The notes: generated by a model not told the origin, from the letters alone. Counted from the first letter of the stretch, positions 9,211 through 19,157 are shown. The stretch is 64,000 nucleotides of DNA from Butyrivibrio sp. XPD2006 (GCF_000420865.1 NZ_ATVT01000009.1:62001-126000); one strand, 5' to 3'. Numbers and translations are program-made.

Positions 9211-10527
9211 ATGGATTTATATGAGAAGCTCCTTGCCGGAGAAGAGAAACTCTCACTTGTAGGACTTGGATATGTAGGTATGCCCATCGCAGTTGCCTAT
9301 GCCAAGAAGATCAAGGTAGTGGGATATGACTTTAATGCCGAGAAGGTCGAGCTTTATAAGAGAGGAATTGATCCCACAAGAGAAGTAGGAGACGATGCAA
9401 TCAAAGAGACATCGGTTGAGTTCACAGCTGATCCTGAGAAGCTCCGTGAGTGCAAGTTCCATGTAGTGGCAGTTCCCACACCTGTCAATGACGATCATAC
9501 ACCGGATCTTACACCGGTTGAGGGCGCAAGCCACACCCTTGGTAAATACCTTACAAAGGGTTCAATAGTCGTATATGAGTCAACAGTATATCCCGGAGTT
9601 ACAGAGGATATCTGTGTTCCTATCCTTGAAGAGGAGTCAGGCCTTAAGTGCGGCGTTGATTTCAAGGTCGGTTATTCACCTGAGCGTATCAACCCCGGCG
9701 ACAAGGTTCACAGACTTGATACCATCACCAAGATCGTATCAGGTATGGACGAGGAGACACTTGAGCAGGTAGCCAAGGTTTACAGCCTGGTTGCTCTTGC
9801 AGGTGTTTACAAGGCTCAGTCCATCAAGGTTGCAGAGGCTGCCAAGGTTATCGAGAACTCACAGCGCGATATCAATATCGCCTTCATGAACGAGCTCTCC
9901 ATGATCTTCCACAGAATGGGAATCGATACAAAGAGCGTTCTTGAGGCAGCAGGAACAAAGTGGAACTTCCTTCACTTCTTCCCCGGACTTGTAGGCGGAC
10001 ACTGCATCGGTGTTGATCCTTATTACCTTACATACAAGGCTGAGGAGCTGGGATATCACTCACAGATCATCCTTTCAGGAAGACGTATCAACGACGACAT
10101 GGGCAAGTACATTGCAGAGTCTTTGGTTAAGAGGCTTATTGCCAATGATATCCAGGTCAAGAATGCCAAGGTTGCAATCCTTGGATTTACCTTCAAGGAG
10201 AACTGCCCTGATACACGTAACACCAAGGTTATCGATATTTACAACGAGCTCGGCGAGTACGGAATCACACCTGTAGTTGTTGATCCTCAGGCGGATTCAG
10301 ACGAAGCCAAGAGACTTTACGGAATTACTTTTGATTCTCTTGAGTCGGTTAAGGATATGGATGCTGTTATCGTTGCGGTTGCACATGAGGACTTCAAGGA
10401 CTACAAGGCAGCAGACATTGCCGGGTTCTTTAAAGCATCTCACAAGACCAAGGTATTCCTTGATATCAAGGGCATCTACGACATGAATGAGTTTGCGGCT
10501 CCTGAATACGATTACTGGAGGCTTTAA
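9211..10527 (+). CDS. UDP-N-acetylhexosamine 6-dehydrogenase (TviB/WbpO-type)
   Basis: 438 residues. The N-terminal NAD-binding domain has GLGYVGMP near 18-25. The central helical domain holds the catalytic Cys265 in GGHCIGVDP. The C-terminal UDP-binding domain contains GFTFKENCPDTRNTK. This is the UDP-glucose/GDP-mannose dehydrogenase superfamily, and the overall pattern fits the TviB/WbpO branch, which oxidises UDP-GlcNAc or UDP-GalNAc at C6 to a uronic acid. The adjacent 4-epimerase supports a HexNAc-uronic acid product, as in the Vi antigen and Pseudomonas O6 pathways. A strong SD (GGAGGA) lies upstream. Confidence 0.92.
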   Translation: MDLYEKLLAGEEKLSLVGLGYVGMPIAVAYAKKIKVVGYDFNAEKVELYKRGIDPTREVGDDAIKETSVEFTADPEKLRECKFHVVAVPTPVNDDHTPDLTPVEGASHTLGKYLTKGSIVVYESTVYPGVTEDICVPILEEESGLKCGVDFKVGYSPERINPGDKVHRLDTITKIVSGMDEETLEQVAKVYSLVALAGVYKAQSIKVAEAAKVIENSQRDINIAFMNELSMIFHRMGIDTKSVLEAAGTKWNFLHFFPGLVGGHCIGVDPYYLTYKAEELGYHSQIILSGRRINDDMGKYIAESLVKRLIANDIQVKNAKVAILGFTFKENCPDTRNTKVIDIYNELGEYGITPVVVDPQADSDEAKRLYGITFDSLESVKDMDAVIVAVAHEDFKDYKAADIAGFFKASHKTKVFLDIKGIYDMNEFAAPEYDYWRL

Positions 10528-10529
10528 TA

Positions 10530-11504
10530 ATGAGTTACAAAGAGTTGAAATTCCCCGCTGATTCTGTGTTCCTGGTAACAGGCGGAGCGGGCTTTATCGG
10601 ATCAAATATATGTGAGGCCCTTCTTGATATGGGCTACACAGTAAGATGTATGGACAATCTCTCAACAGGACATATTGAGAATATTGAGCCTTTTATGGAG
10701 AACCCTAAGTTCACTTTCATCGAGAAGGATATCAGAGATCTTGATGCATGTATGGAAGCTACTAAGGGCGTAGACTATGTTCTCAACGAAGCTGCATGGG
10801 GCAGCGTTCCGAGGAGTATTGAGATGCCTCTTTTATACGAGGAGATCAATATCAGAGGAACCCTCAACATGATGGAGGCTTCAAGACAGAACGGTGTCAA
10901 GAAATTTGTCTACGCATCAAGCTCATCTGTCTACGGTGATTCAACAACCCTTCCCAAGAAAGAGGGACAGGAGGGCAATGTTCTTTCACCCTATGCTCTT
11001 ACCAAGAAGACAGACGAGGAGTACGGCAAGCTTTACAAGAAGCTCTACGGCCTTGATACCTATGGCCTTAGATATTTCAACGTATTCGGAAGAAGACAGG
11101 ATCCAAACGGCGCATATGCAGCTGTAATTCCCAAGTTCCTTCGCCAGCTCATGAACGGCGAGACTCCTACCATCAACGGCGATGGCAAGCAGTCCAGGGA
11201 CTTTACTTATGTGGACAACGTTATCGAGGGTAATCTTCGTGCATGCCTTGCTTCATCTGATGTTGCGGGAGAAGCTTATAACATCGGAGCAGGCGGAAGA
11301 GAGTTCCTCATCGATGTATATCATCATTTAACAGATGCTTTGGGAATGGATGTAGAGCCAATCTTCGGACCTCCGAGAGCAGGAGATATCAGGGATTCAA
11401 ATGCAGATATCACCAAGGCAAGAACAAACCTTGGCTACGATCCATCCTATGATTTTAAGGCAGGCATCGAGCTTGCGATTGAATGGTATAAGAAAAACTT
11501 ATGA
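10530..11504 (+). CDS. UDP-HexNAc(A) 4-epimerase, extended SDR (TviC/WbpP-like)
   Basis: 324 residues of an extended SDR. TGGAGFIG near 18-25 binds NAD, the SSSSVYG motif is near 130, and the catalytic Tyr155-x3-Lys159 lies in YALTK. The ending after RPGDI-like GDIRDSNADI is typical of the WbpP and TviC branch. It should interconvert the gluco and galacto forms of UDP-HexNAc or its uronic acid. It follows the dehydrogenase by two bases, an order known from Vi-antigen and O-antigen loci. Whether it acts before or after oxidation is not resolvable here. Confidence 0.9.
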   Translation: MSYKELKFPADSVFLVTGGAGFIGSNICEALLDMGYTVRCMDNLSTGHIENIEPFMENPKFTFIEKDIRDLDACMEATKGVDYVLNEAAWGSVPRSIEMPLLYEEINIRGTLNMMEASRQNGVKKFVYASSSSVYGDSTTLPKKEGQEGNVLSPYALTKKTDEEYGKLYKKLYGLDTYGLRYFNVFGRRQDPNGAYAAVIPKFLRQLMNGETPTINGDGKQSRDFTYVDNVIEGNLRACLASSDVAGEAYNIGAGGREFLIDVYHHLTDALGMDVEPIFGPPRAGDIRDSNADITKARTNLGYDPSYDFKAGIELAIEWYKKNL

Positions 11505-12244
11505 AAATAGCCATCAGAATGGACGACATTACTCCGGATATGGACTGGGGCAAGTTTAACAGGTTTAAAGACCTTTTGGATGCGCACCGCATAACGCCCC
11601 TCATCGGAGTAGTTCCAAAAAACAAAGACGAAAAGCTTTCAATTAATCCGGCAAGAGAGGATTTCTGGAACTATATCAGGCAGCTCAGAGACAGGGGCTG
11701 GATCATTGCCATGCACGGTTACAAACACCTCTATACCACCAAGGATCCGGGACTTTTCCCCATTGGCGGCAAGAGCGAGTTTGCAGGTCTTCCTTTCGAG
11801 AGACAGGATGAGATGATCCGCAAGGCCAAGAGGATATTCAGGACCAACGGTATTGAGACCGATATCTTCATGGCGCCGTCCCACTCTTTTGACAGAAACA
11901 CTCTCACAGCCCTTAAGAAAAACGGCTTCAACCGTATCACAGACGGCTTTGGAACGGAACCCTTCAGGGCGCTGGACTTTGTCTTTTACCCGATTGCAGT
12001 TAAGAGAAGCGATTCTCTCAAGGATACAGGGGATGGAATAGTGACCTTCGTATACCATGCCAACACCATGGATGACAAGGATTTTGATAAGTTAAAAGAA
12101 CTCCTTGAGTCAGGCAAGGTTGTTTCCTATTCTGAGTTCTTCACAAGACAAGTACAGGATAGAAATACATTTGGTCAGGTTAAGCAGTATGCACTTGCCA
12201 AAGCTAAATACCTGGCAGTTCAACTGCGTAAATTAAAGGGATAG
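11501..12244 (+). CDS. DUF2334 polysaccharide-deacetylase-like protein
   Basis: 247 residues. The start MKIAIRMDDITP supplies the early metal-binding Asp pair, and HGYKH near 73-77 supplies the paired histidines, both expected of the carbohydrate esterase 4 fold in DUF2334 proteins. There is no signal peptide, so it would act in the cytoplasm on a nucleotide- or lipid-linked sugar, probably by N-deacetylation. Its start overlaps the epimerase stop (ATGA). Catalytic activity is inferred, since many DUF2334 proteins are uncharacterised. Confidence 0.78.
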   Translation: MKIAIRMDDITPDMDWGKFNRFKDLLDAHRITPLIGVVPKNKDEKLSINPAREDFWNYIRQLRDRGWIIAMHGYKHLYTTKDPGLFPIGGKSEFAGLPFERQDEMIRKAKRIFRTNGIETDIFMAPSHSFDRNTLTALKKNGFNRITDGFGTEPFRALDFVFYPIAVKRSDSLKDTGDGIVTFVYHANTMDDKDFDKLKELLESGKVVSYSEFFTRQVQDRNTFGQVKQYALAKAKYLAVQLRKLKG

Positions 12245-12276
12245 TAAATACATCCCGATACGAGCGGAGTGAGTAG

Positions 12277-13725
12277 ATGGAAAATGGATACGGTCAGATA
12301 CGTGTACTTCATGTGCTTGGGGGCCTTGGAGTTGGCGGAGCGGAGTGCCGAATAATCGATTTGTACAGAAACATGGACAGAGATAAGATCCAGTTTGATT
12401 TTCTTGTCCATTATTCGCCTGAAAAGACAGGAAAAAAGAGTCCGACTTCAGATGAACTCATGGCAGTTCGCGAGCCGGACTATTTTGATAATAGCGTATA
12501 TAAACTCGGAGGCAGGATTTTCTGCCTTCCTAAGTTCACCGGAACAAATATGGCTCAGTATAAGGCAGCCATCAAGAGATTTTTTGAGAGCCACAAGAAT
12601 GAGTGGAAGGTGGTTCAGGGGCATATGACCAGTACTTCGGCCATATATCTTCCCATTGCCAAAAAGTCCGGGGTTCCCATCTGCATCGCCCATGCAAGAA
12701 GTGCGGGAGTGGATGCCGGAGTTAAGGGAATAGCCACCAGGATACTCAGAAAGCCTCTTCAGAAGGAAGGCATAACTGATTATAACTTTGCCTGCTCCAC
12801 AGAAGCCGGAATCTCGGTATTCGGTGAGGACCTTGTAAAGGCCGGAGCTGTCAGGATAATACCCAATGCCATAGACCTTAAGCACTTTGCTTATAATCCG
12901 GAGAAAAGAGAAAAAATAAGGAACGAACTCGGGGTGTCCAATGCCCTGGTGATCGGTCACGTAGGAAGTTTCAGGTATGCCAAGAACCACGAGTTTTTGC
13001 TGAATGTATTTGCTCAGCTCTGCAGGTTTCTTGATAATGACGACCTCAATCAGTACAGCATGCTGCACGGTATGCGCATAAGACTTCTTATGCTGGGCAA
13101 GGGCCCTCTTATGGAGGACATGAAGAAGCTTGCTGAGAAGCTCCATATTTACGACCGATGCATCTTTGCCGGCAATAAGTCCAATGCCAGCGATTACTAT
13201 CAGGCCATGGATTACTTCTGCTTCCCGTCAAGATATGAGGGACTTCCCGGAAGTGTGGTTGAGGCCCAGGCAGCAGGACTTCAGTGTCTGGTATCGGATT
13301 CCGTTACACCGGAAGTTAACGTGACGGAACTGGTTTCAATGAGGAGTATTAATTCAGAGCCAAGAGACTGGGCGAGGAAGATACTGGACGACCTTCTTCT
13401 TCGCGAGGATTATCATTCAGATCCTCTTCAGGAGGAGATCAGGCTCAACCAGACCTTTACTGCAATTGCAGGTGAGAGAAGGGAGAGCGTCTTTGAGACA
13501 GATGATATGCCGGATATAGACGCACTTGATGCGGGAACCGGATTTGAGGCAGTAAATGTCCCTGACAAAAAGCCTGTTAAGAGCCATCACCGTGCATCCA
13601 TGTTTTCAATCGGTGACAGGGCAGGAAGCTCTGATTACATACTGGGCAAGCTCAGAGCCGCAGGGTTTGATGTCAAGGCTCAGGCCAGGATGATGGGATA
13701 TTTCTACGAGAGAGGTCATTTTTAA
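12277..13725 (+). CDS. Glycosyltransferase family 4 with disordered C-terminal insertion
   Basis: 482 residues. The GT-B pattern is clear: LGGLGVGGAECRI at the N-terminus, VGSFRYAKNHEF near 227, and FPSRYEGLPGSVVEAQAAG near 310. Related GT4 proteins are about 380-400 residues. Here an acidic, low-complexity stretch of roughly 70-80 residues (about 385-455) interrupts the last helical segment, which resumes at KLRAAGFDV. An SD (GGAGTGA) precedes the ATG. It would add a sugar to the lipid-linked oligosaccharide; donor and linkage are unknown. The insertion looks like a flexible linker and not a catalytic part. Confidence 0.85.
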   Translation: MENGYGQIRVLHVLGGLGVGGAECRIIDLYRNMDRDKIQFDFLVHYSPEKTGKKSPTSDELMAVREPDYFDNSVYKLGGRIFCLPKFTGTNMAQYKAAIKRFFESHKNEWKVVQGHMTSTSAIYLPIAKKSGVPICIAHARSAGVDAGVKGIATRILRKPLQKEGITDYNFACSTEAGISVFGEDLVKAGAVRIIPNAIDLKHFAYNPEKREKIRNELGVSNALVIGHVGSFRYAKNHEFLLNVFAQLCRFLDNDDLNQYSMLHGMRIRLLMLGKGPLMEDMKKLAEKLHIYDRCIFAGNKSNASDYYQAMDYFCFPSRYEGLPGSVVEAQAAGLQCLVSDSVTPEVNVTELVSMRSINSEPRDWARKILDDLLLREDYHSDPLQEEIRLNQTFTAIAGERRESVFETDDMPDIDALDAGTGFEAVNVPDKKPVKSHHRASMFSIGDRAGSSDYILGKLRAAGFDVKAQARMMGYFYERGHF

Positions 13726-14924
13726 TGGATCAGAAAAAGAAAAACCTTATGCTGATGGTGCCTATGCTCCACCAGGGAGGATTTGAGAGAGTCTGCATAA
13801 AGACCGCAAGACTCATGCAGGAATACTATAACGTATGTATTCTCATCTTCAGCTCCAAGGATATCAACTACGACATTACAGGACTTGATGTCATCGACAT
13901 TGATGTGCCCTCTGAGAAGGGTATTGTCAACAAGGTGATGAATGTCTTTAAGAGAGTAAAGAAGGCACGCAGGATCAAGAAGGAGAGAAACATTGATATC
14001 TGCTACAGCTTCGGAAGCTCAGCCAACTATGTAAACTCTCTTTCAAGAGCAGGGGAGAAGGTCCTGACGGGCCTCAGGTGTCAGACCGATCTTGAATCCC
14101 CGAGGCAGGTTAAGCTCTTTTGCCGAAAATCGGACCAGGTTCTGTCATGCTCAAAAGAGATAGTGAGACAGCTTCAGTCTGATTTCAAATACAACAGAAG
14201 CACCTATATCTACAATCCTCTGGATATTCAGGATATACAGAACAGAGCCGGAGAAACCCCGGATGATTACCCGTTTTTGGGAGACGATATAAAGGTCTTT
14301 TCCTGCTCGGCGAGAAATGACTATATCAAAGGCATATGGCATCTGGTCAAGGCCTTTTCACTGGTTCAGTACAAGCATCCCGAGGCAAGGCTTCTGGTCC
14401 TTGGATCGGGAAACTGGGATAAGTACAAAGAGCTGGCCAAAGCCCTTAAGATCAAGGACAAGGTGGCTTTCACCGGTGTTAAAAAGAATCCTTTCCCATA
14501 TGTTGCAGCTTCCGACGTATATGTCTGCAGCTCCAACCATGAGGGATTCCCCAACGCTGTGCTTGAGGCAATGGCTTTAAGAAAGCCTGTTATCTCCGCC
14601 GATTGCAAGACAGGACCGAGAGAGATTCTGCTCTCCGATGCAGAGTATGAGAACCTGATAAAAGAGATTCCTGACGGCAGCAGCATAGATAAGCCGATCA
14701 TGGGCGAGTTCGGTATCCTTGTTCCGGATATGGATGAGGAAGAGAACTTTGATCCCGAGTATGTAACAGAGGGCGAGAGGATTCTTGCAGAGCAGATGGA
14801 GAAGATCCTTGACGATGAAGAGCTTCTTAAGAAGTACTCCGATAAGTCCTTTGAGAGGGCAGCAATCTACGCTCCCGACAAATATAAAGAGAGTATCCAT
14901 GAGATACTTAAGAGATACGAGTGA
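13725..14924 (+). CDS. Glycosyltransferase family 4
   Basis: 399 residues. VPMLHQGGFERVCI at the N-terminus and SSNHEGFPNAVLEAMALRKPV near 267-287 are standard GT4 signatures, followed by CKTGPREIL. An insertion around residues 305-345 holds several acidic residues. The start codon overlaps the previous stop (TAATG), so translation is probably coupled. It is one of a run of three paralogous GT4 proteins (with those starting at about 14933 and 17941) that share the GGxERV opening and a GPRE segment, which suggests duplication and divergence within the locus. The sugar donor is not known. Confidence 0.88.
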   Translation: MDQKKKNLMLMVPMLHQGGFERVCIKTARLMQEYYNVCILIFSSKDINYDITGLDVIDIDVPSEKGIVNKVMNVFKRVKKARRIKKERNIDICYSFGSSANYVNSLSRAGEKVLTGLRCQTDLESPRQVKLFCRKSDQVLSCSKEIVRQLQSDFKYNRSTYIYNPLDIQDIQNRAGETPDDYPFLGDDIKVFSCSARNDYIKGIWHLVKAFSLVQYKHPEARLLVLGSGNWDKYKELAKALKIKDKVAFTGVKKNPFPYVAASDVYVCSSNHEGFPNAVLEAMALRKPVISADCKTGPREILLSDAEYENLIKEIPDGSSIDKPIMGEFGILVPDMDEEENFDPEYVTEGERILAEQMEKILDDEELLKKYSDKSFERAAIYAPDKYKESIHEILKRYE

Positions 14925-14932
14925 GTAAGTGT

Positions 14933-16033
14933 ATGAAGAGCATTGCATTTCATTTAAACTGCCTGTGCCAGGGCGGAGCTGAGCGTGTTGTGACCAATCT
15001 CGCAAACCGCTTCGCATCCGAAGGCTACAAGGTATATGTGGCAACCGAGTGGTACGATGAGAATGAGTTTGTGCTGGATCCGGCTGTAACGAGAGTCCAT
15101 GTGGGGCTCAAGGAAGGCGACGAGAACAAAAACAGGATCGCCAAGTTTTTCCTCAGGATCAAATACCTTAAGCAGTTTGTAAAAGAGTATAAACCCGATG
15201 TCCTGGTGGCATTTGCAAGAAAGGCCAATTACAGGGCGTTGACGGCAGCGCGAAATTCAGGTACTCCTGTTGTCATTTCCATCAGGATCGATCCTATAGG
15301 CCACTACGACCACTTTACAGACAAGCTCCAGATAAAGTGGCTGTTCCCCAAGGCTGCAGGCTGTGTATACCAGACGCAGGATCAGAGAGACTTCTTTAAG
15401 CCATATCTTCAGGAGAAGTCCAGAGTCATTATGAATCCCATAACCGACAAGTACTTTGGAGCGATTCACCCTGAAGTGAAGGAAAAGGCCGTTATGCACC
15501 ACGCGCGTATTGTGGATTTCAAGAACCAGCCAATGCTGCTAAGGGCCTTTCTGAAGGTACATGAGAAGCACCCTGACTATGTGCTCAGAGTCTACGGCCC
15601 CGATTCCAAGGACGGAACATGGCAGAAGCTTGAGAAGATAATTGCTGACAATAATGCGGAGGATTTCATCTTCCTTATGGGTGCCAGCAACAGTCTGGAA
15701 AAAGAGATACCCAAGGGCGAAGTATACGCCTATTCATCGGACTATGAGGGAATGCCAAACTCCCTTCTGGAAGCCATGGCTATGGGAATGCCTGTGGTTT
15801 CGACGGACTGTCCCTGCGGCGGACCGAGAGAAGTCATTGAGGACGGCGTAAACGGATTCCTGATTCCTGTAGGTGACGAGGATGCTCTTGCAGACAGGAT
15901 CTGCAGGCTTATAGAGGATAAAGATTTAAGAGAGAGCTTTGGTAAAAAGGCTCTTGAGATAGAGAAGAAAGCCAGCGCAGATGCAGTATTTGCGCAGTGG
16001 AAGGAATATCTTGAAAGTATTGTGGACGGATAA
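14933..16033 (+). CDS. Glycosyltransferase family 4
   Basis: 366 residues from the ATG at 14933. An in-frame GTG at 14921 overlaps the previous stop, but homologous proteins begin MKSIAFHL-like, so the ATG is preferred. GGAERVVTNLA forms the acceptor-side loop, and SSDYEGMPNSLLEAMAMGMPV near 265 with CPCGGPREVI forms the donor-binding C-terminal domain. It shares the rare CPCGGPR motif with the GT4 at 17941, marking them as close paralogues flanking an AsnB gene. It probably adds one residue of the repeat unit. Confidence 0.87.
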   Translation: MKSIAFHLNCLCQGGAERVVTNLANRFASEGYKVYVATEWYDENEFVLDPAVTRVHVGLKEGDENKNRIAKFFLRIKYLKQFVKEYKPDVLVAFARKANYRALTAARNSGTPVVISIRIDPIGHYDHFTDKLQIKWLFPKAAGCVYQTQDQRDFFKPYLQEKSRVIMNPITDKYFGAIHPEVKEKAVMHHARIVDFKNQPMLLRAFLKVHEKHPDYVLRVYGPDSKDGTWQKLEKIIADNNAEDFIFLMGASNSLEKEIPKGEVYAYSSDYEGMPNSLLEAMAMGMPVVSTDCPCGGPREVIEDGVNGFLIPVGDEDALADRICRLIEDKDLRESFGKKALEIEKKASADAVFAQWKEYLESIVDG

Positions 16034-16036
16034 AGT

Positions 16037-17944
16037 ATGTGCGGAATCTGTGGATACATTTCAAAAAACAGAATAACTGAAGACGAACTGCGTGTGATGA
16101 ATGACACCATGATCCACAGAGGTCCCGACGACAACGGAGTCATGCTCTATCCCGGAACGGACGGATACACTGTGGGGCTTGCCCAGAGGCGCCTTTCCAT
16201 TCAGGATTTATCACCTCTCGGACATCAGCCAATGGAGTCTAAAGACGGCAGGATTTCACTTGTGTTTAACGGCGAGATCTACAATTTCCTTGAGCTGAAA
16301 AAAGAGCTCTCGGACTATCCCTTCGTATCCACCTGCGACACAGAAGTAATTCTCGCGGGATACCTTAAGTGGGGAAAAGACTTTTTGAACCACATCCACG
16401 GAATGTTTGCCATAGCACTCTATGACAGGGAGAGCGGCGAGCTTATCCTTGCAAGGGACAGGATCGGCAAAAAGCCCCTGTACTACTGGCTTGAAAACGG
16501 AAACATTGTCTTTGGTTCAGAGCTTAAGCCTATTATGGCCTGCCCGGGTTTTGTACCGAGGATCAGAAATAGCATTATTTCGAGATATCTTTTCCAGCAG
16601 TATATAAATGCTCCCGAGAGTATATTTGAGGACGTGTGGCAGCTGGAGCCCGGAAGCGTTCTCTATTTCAGAAACGGAGAAGTCAAAAAGGACAAGTTCT
16701 GGGATATCAAAAAGACCTATGATGCCATGTCTTCTCATCAGGCTGAGTCCTACGATGAGGCCAAAGAGGAGCTGAAAAAGAGACTTAGGAAATCAGTATC
16801 GGACAGGATGATAGCTGATGTTCCTCTGGGAACCTTCCTTTCGGGAGGCTACGATTCATCGCTGATAACTGCACTTGCTCAGGAGAACAGTTCATCTCCG
16901 GTCAAGACATTTACCATAGGCTTTAACCAGCCCGAATACAACGAAGCTGTCTTTGCAAAAGAAGTTGCAAAGCACCTTGGAACAGATCATACGGAAGTTT
17001 ATATCGACGAGAAAGAGATGCTTGATCTGGTGGAGAGTATCCCCGGATACTACGATGAGCCCTTTGCGGACGACTCGCAGATTCCCACCATGCTGGTATG
17101 TAAGCTTGCAAAAGAGAAAGTGACGGTTGCTCTCTCCGGTGATGGGGGCGACGAGTTCTTTTGCGGATACAACATATATGAGAAGCTCTCAAAAGCGCAG
17201 CAGCTGGACGGCCTTGGAGCAGTGGCCAATGCCGTTGGCAAACTTCCACTCGGAAGCGGAACGTTAATGGACAGGATGCCCTTTAGCGTAAGGACCATCG
17301 CGGGAAACAGAAATCCGGAGACCAAATCACAGCTGGCATCGGACAATTATCTCAGGGTTGCCCATGCGTTTATGACAGGCAAAGAGGCGGGAGATTTTGA
17401 TCTGTCAAATTCGGAAGCCTTTCCATGCAAGTACCCCATAGAGTCACGCTATGGTGTGGACAACTGGGTGATCAGGAGGATGCTCCTTGATATGGATACA
17501 TATCTTCCGGGGGATATTCTGGTCAAGATGGACAGAGCTTCCATGAAGTACTCTCTGGAGTGCAGATGCCCCATCATGGATACATCTGTAATGGAGTACA
17601 GCTTTGCCATACCTCACAGATTTAAATACATGAACGGCGACAAGAAGCATATCCTCAAGGATATCGCTTATGACTATATTCCAAAAGAGCTGCTGGAGCG
17701 GCCTAAGAAGGGCTTTAGCGTGCCCATAGATGCATGGCTCAGAGGCCCATTAAAGGAGAAGCTCCTTACCTTCAGTCAGGAAGATTTCCTTAAAGATCAG
17801 GGAATATTCGATGCAGCTTATGTATCAAAGTTTGTCCGCGACTATCTGGCTACGGGAGATGGCGGACACGGAAGCGGAGCTAATTTCTCCGGAGTTACCT
17901 GGAGCTTTTTTAACTTCCAGCAGTGGTATGAGAGGTACTTATGA
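16037..17944 (+). CDS. AsnB-type glutamine-dependent amidotransferase
   Basis: 635 residues. Cys2 in MCGICGY is the N-terminal nucleophile of the class II glutaminase domain, with RGPDD and FNGEIYN further in. The synthetase domain has the PP-loop SGGYDSS near 268 and ALSGDGGDEFFCGY near 370. The fold is that of asparagine synthase B, but copies inside glycan loci often amidate sugar carboxylates, such as WbpS-type enzymes acting on GalNAcA. A nearby HexNAc 6-dehydrogenase makes a uronamide product plausible. The stop overlaps the next start (ATGA). A plain asparagine synthetase role remains possible. Confidence 0.88.
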   Translation: MCGICGYISKNRITEDELRVMNDTMIHRGPDDNGVMLYPGTDGYTVGLAQRRLSIQDLSPLGHQPMESKDGRISLVFNGEIYNFLELKKELSDYPFVSTCDTEVILAGYLKWGKDFLNHIHGMFAIALYDRESGELILARDRIGKKPLYYWLENGNIVFGSELKPIMACPGFVPRIRNSIISRYLFQQYINAPESIFEDVWQLEPGSVLYFRNGEVKKDKFWDIKKTYDAMSSHQAESYDEAKEELKKRLRKSVSDRMIADVPLGTFLSGGYDSSLITALAQENSSSPVKTFTIGFNQPEYNEAVFAKEVAKHLGTDHTEVYIDEKEMLDLVESIPGYYDEPFADDSQIPTMLVCKLAKEKVTVALSGDGGDEFFCGYNIYEKLSKAQQLDGLGAVANAVGKLPLGSGTLMDRMPFSVRTIAGNRNPETKSQLASDNYLRVAHAFMTGKEAGDFDLSNSEAFPCKYPIESRYGVDNWVIRRMLLDMDTYLPGDILVKMDRASMKYSLECRCPIMDTSVMEYSFAIPHRFKYMNGDKKHILKDIAYDYIPKELLERPKKGFSVPIDAWLRGPLKEKLLTFSQEDFLKDQGIFDAAYVSKFVRDYLATGDGGHGSGANFSGVTWSFFNFQQWYERYL

Positions 17945-19125
17945 AGCATATAGCTATGTATATAGGCTCCCTCGTCAAGGGCGGAGCAGAGAGGGTTATG
18001 TGTAATCTGGCCGAGTACTTTTACTCTCAGGGATATCGTGTGACATTTGTCACGACCTACCTGGGACAGGAGGAGTATGACGTACCGCATGCAACCTGGC
18101 ATCGCAAAAAGGCTGAGGGCTGCAGGGAGCTTACGGTACTTGATCCCAATGACATGGAACACAAGGTGTGGATTGACGATTCTGCAGACGGCATAAAACG
18201 TGTGTTTACAGCACTTCCCCTAAATGACAGGAGCGGACGCATCGCCAATTTCATTAAGAGAGAGCAGATACTTAAGGATACCTGGAAGCAGCTTCATCCC
18301 GATGTTATCCTCTCATTCCTTGGTAAGAACAATATTATGGCGATAAAGTCGGCAAGAGGCCTTGGAATCCCGGTGGTGGTTTCGGTAAGGTCAAATCCTT
18401 CAAGAGAGTACGGGGAGGGGCGCCTTAACCTCTCCATGCGACATTACTTCCCCAAGGCAGCAGGCGTTGTGGTCCAGACTACAGAGGCAGCTCAGTATTT
18501 TGACAGCAGGGTCAGGACTAAGATACTGCCCAATTCGATCCATCCGGATTTCATAAGCAGAAGCATTGTACCCTTTGAAGAGAGGGCAAAAGAGATAGTA
18601 ACCGTGGGAAGGCTGGACGACAACAAGAATCAGATCCTTCTCATTAAGGCATTTAAAGAGATAGAAAAAGAATTCCCGGACTACCGCGTAGTTATCTACG
18701 GAGACGGCGAAAAGAGAAAAGAATTTGAGAGCGCAGCTCCTGGCAGCGTGAAATTCATGGGACGCGTGAGTGATGTCCCTGAAAGGATCGCAGGGTCTGA
18801 GATCTTTGTCCTGACATCAAAGCAGGAGGGCTATCCCAATGCCCTTATCGAAGCCATGTCCCTCGGACTTGTGTGCATCTCAACTGACTGTCCCTGCGGC
18901 GGACCGAGAGACCTTATCGAAAACGGTGAGAACGGCCTTTTGATCCCTATGGCGGGTGACGAAGAGATGGTAAAAGAGCTTTCGGATGCGCTTAGGCGAG
19001 TGATCACAGACAGAGAGCTTTCAGCAAAGATGTCCCAAAATGCCGTAAAGGTGAGGGATGAGTATAACCCTGACATAATAAACGGTCAGTGGAAGGATTA
19101 CCTGGAAAGGGTAATGAATAAGTAA
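17941..19125 (+). CDS. Glycosyltransferase family 4
   Basis: 394 residues. GGAERVMCNLAEYF starts the GT-B fold. VGRLDDNKNQ near 220 and TSKQEGYPNALIEAMSLGLV near 297 mark the donor domain, followed by CPCGGPRDLI. An insertion of about 40 residues near 45-90 is absent from the paralogue at 14933. It is translationally coupled to the amidotransferase upstream through an ATGA overlap. Role: addition of one sugar to the glycan repeat; donor unknown. Confidence 0.88.
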   Translation: MKHIAMYIGSLVKGGAERVMCNLAEYFYSQGYRVTFVTTYLGQEEYDVPHATWHRKKAEGCRELTVLDPNDMEHKVWIDDSADGIKRVFTALPLNDRSGRIANFIKREQILKDTWKQLHPDVILSFLGKNNIMAIKSARGLGIPVVVSVRSNPSREYGEGRLNLSMRHYFPKAAGVVVQTTEAAQYFDSRVRTKILPNSIHPDFISRSIVPFEERAKEIVTVGRLDDNKNQILLIKAFKEIEKEFPDYRVVIYGDGEKRKEFESAAPGSVKFMGRVSDVPERIAGSEIFVLTSKQEGYPNALIEAMSLGLVCISTDCPCGGPRDLIENGENGLLIPMAGDEEMVKELSDALRRVITDRELSAKMSQNAVKVRDEYNPDIINGQWKDYLERVMNK

Positions 19126-19157
19126 CTTACAGTTTTGGAAAGGCAGTGTGAAGAGCA

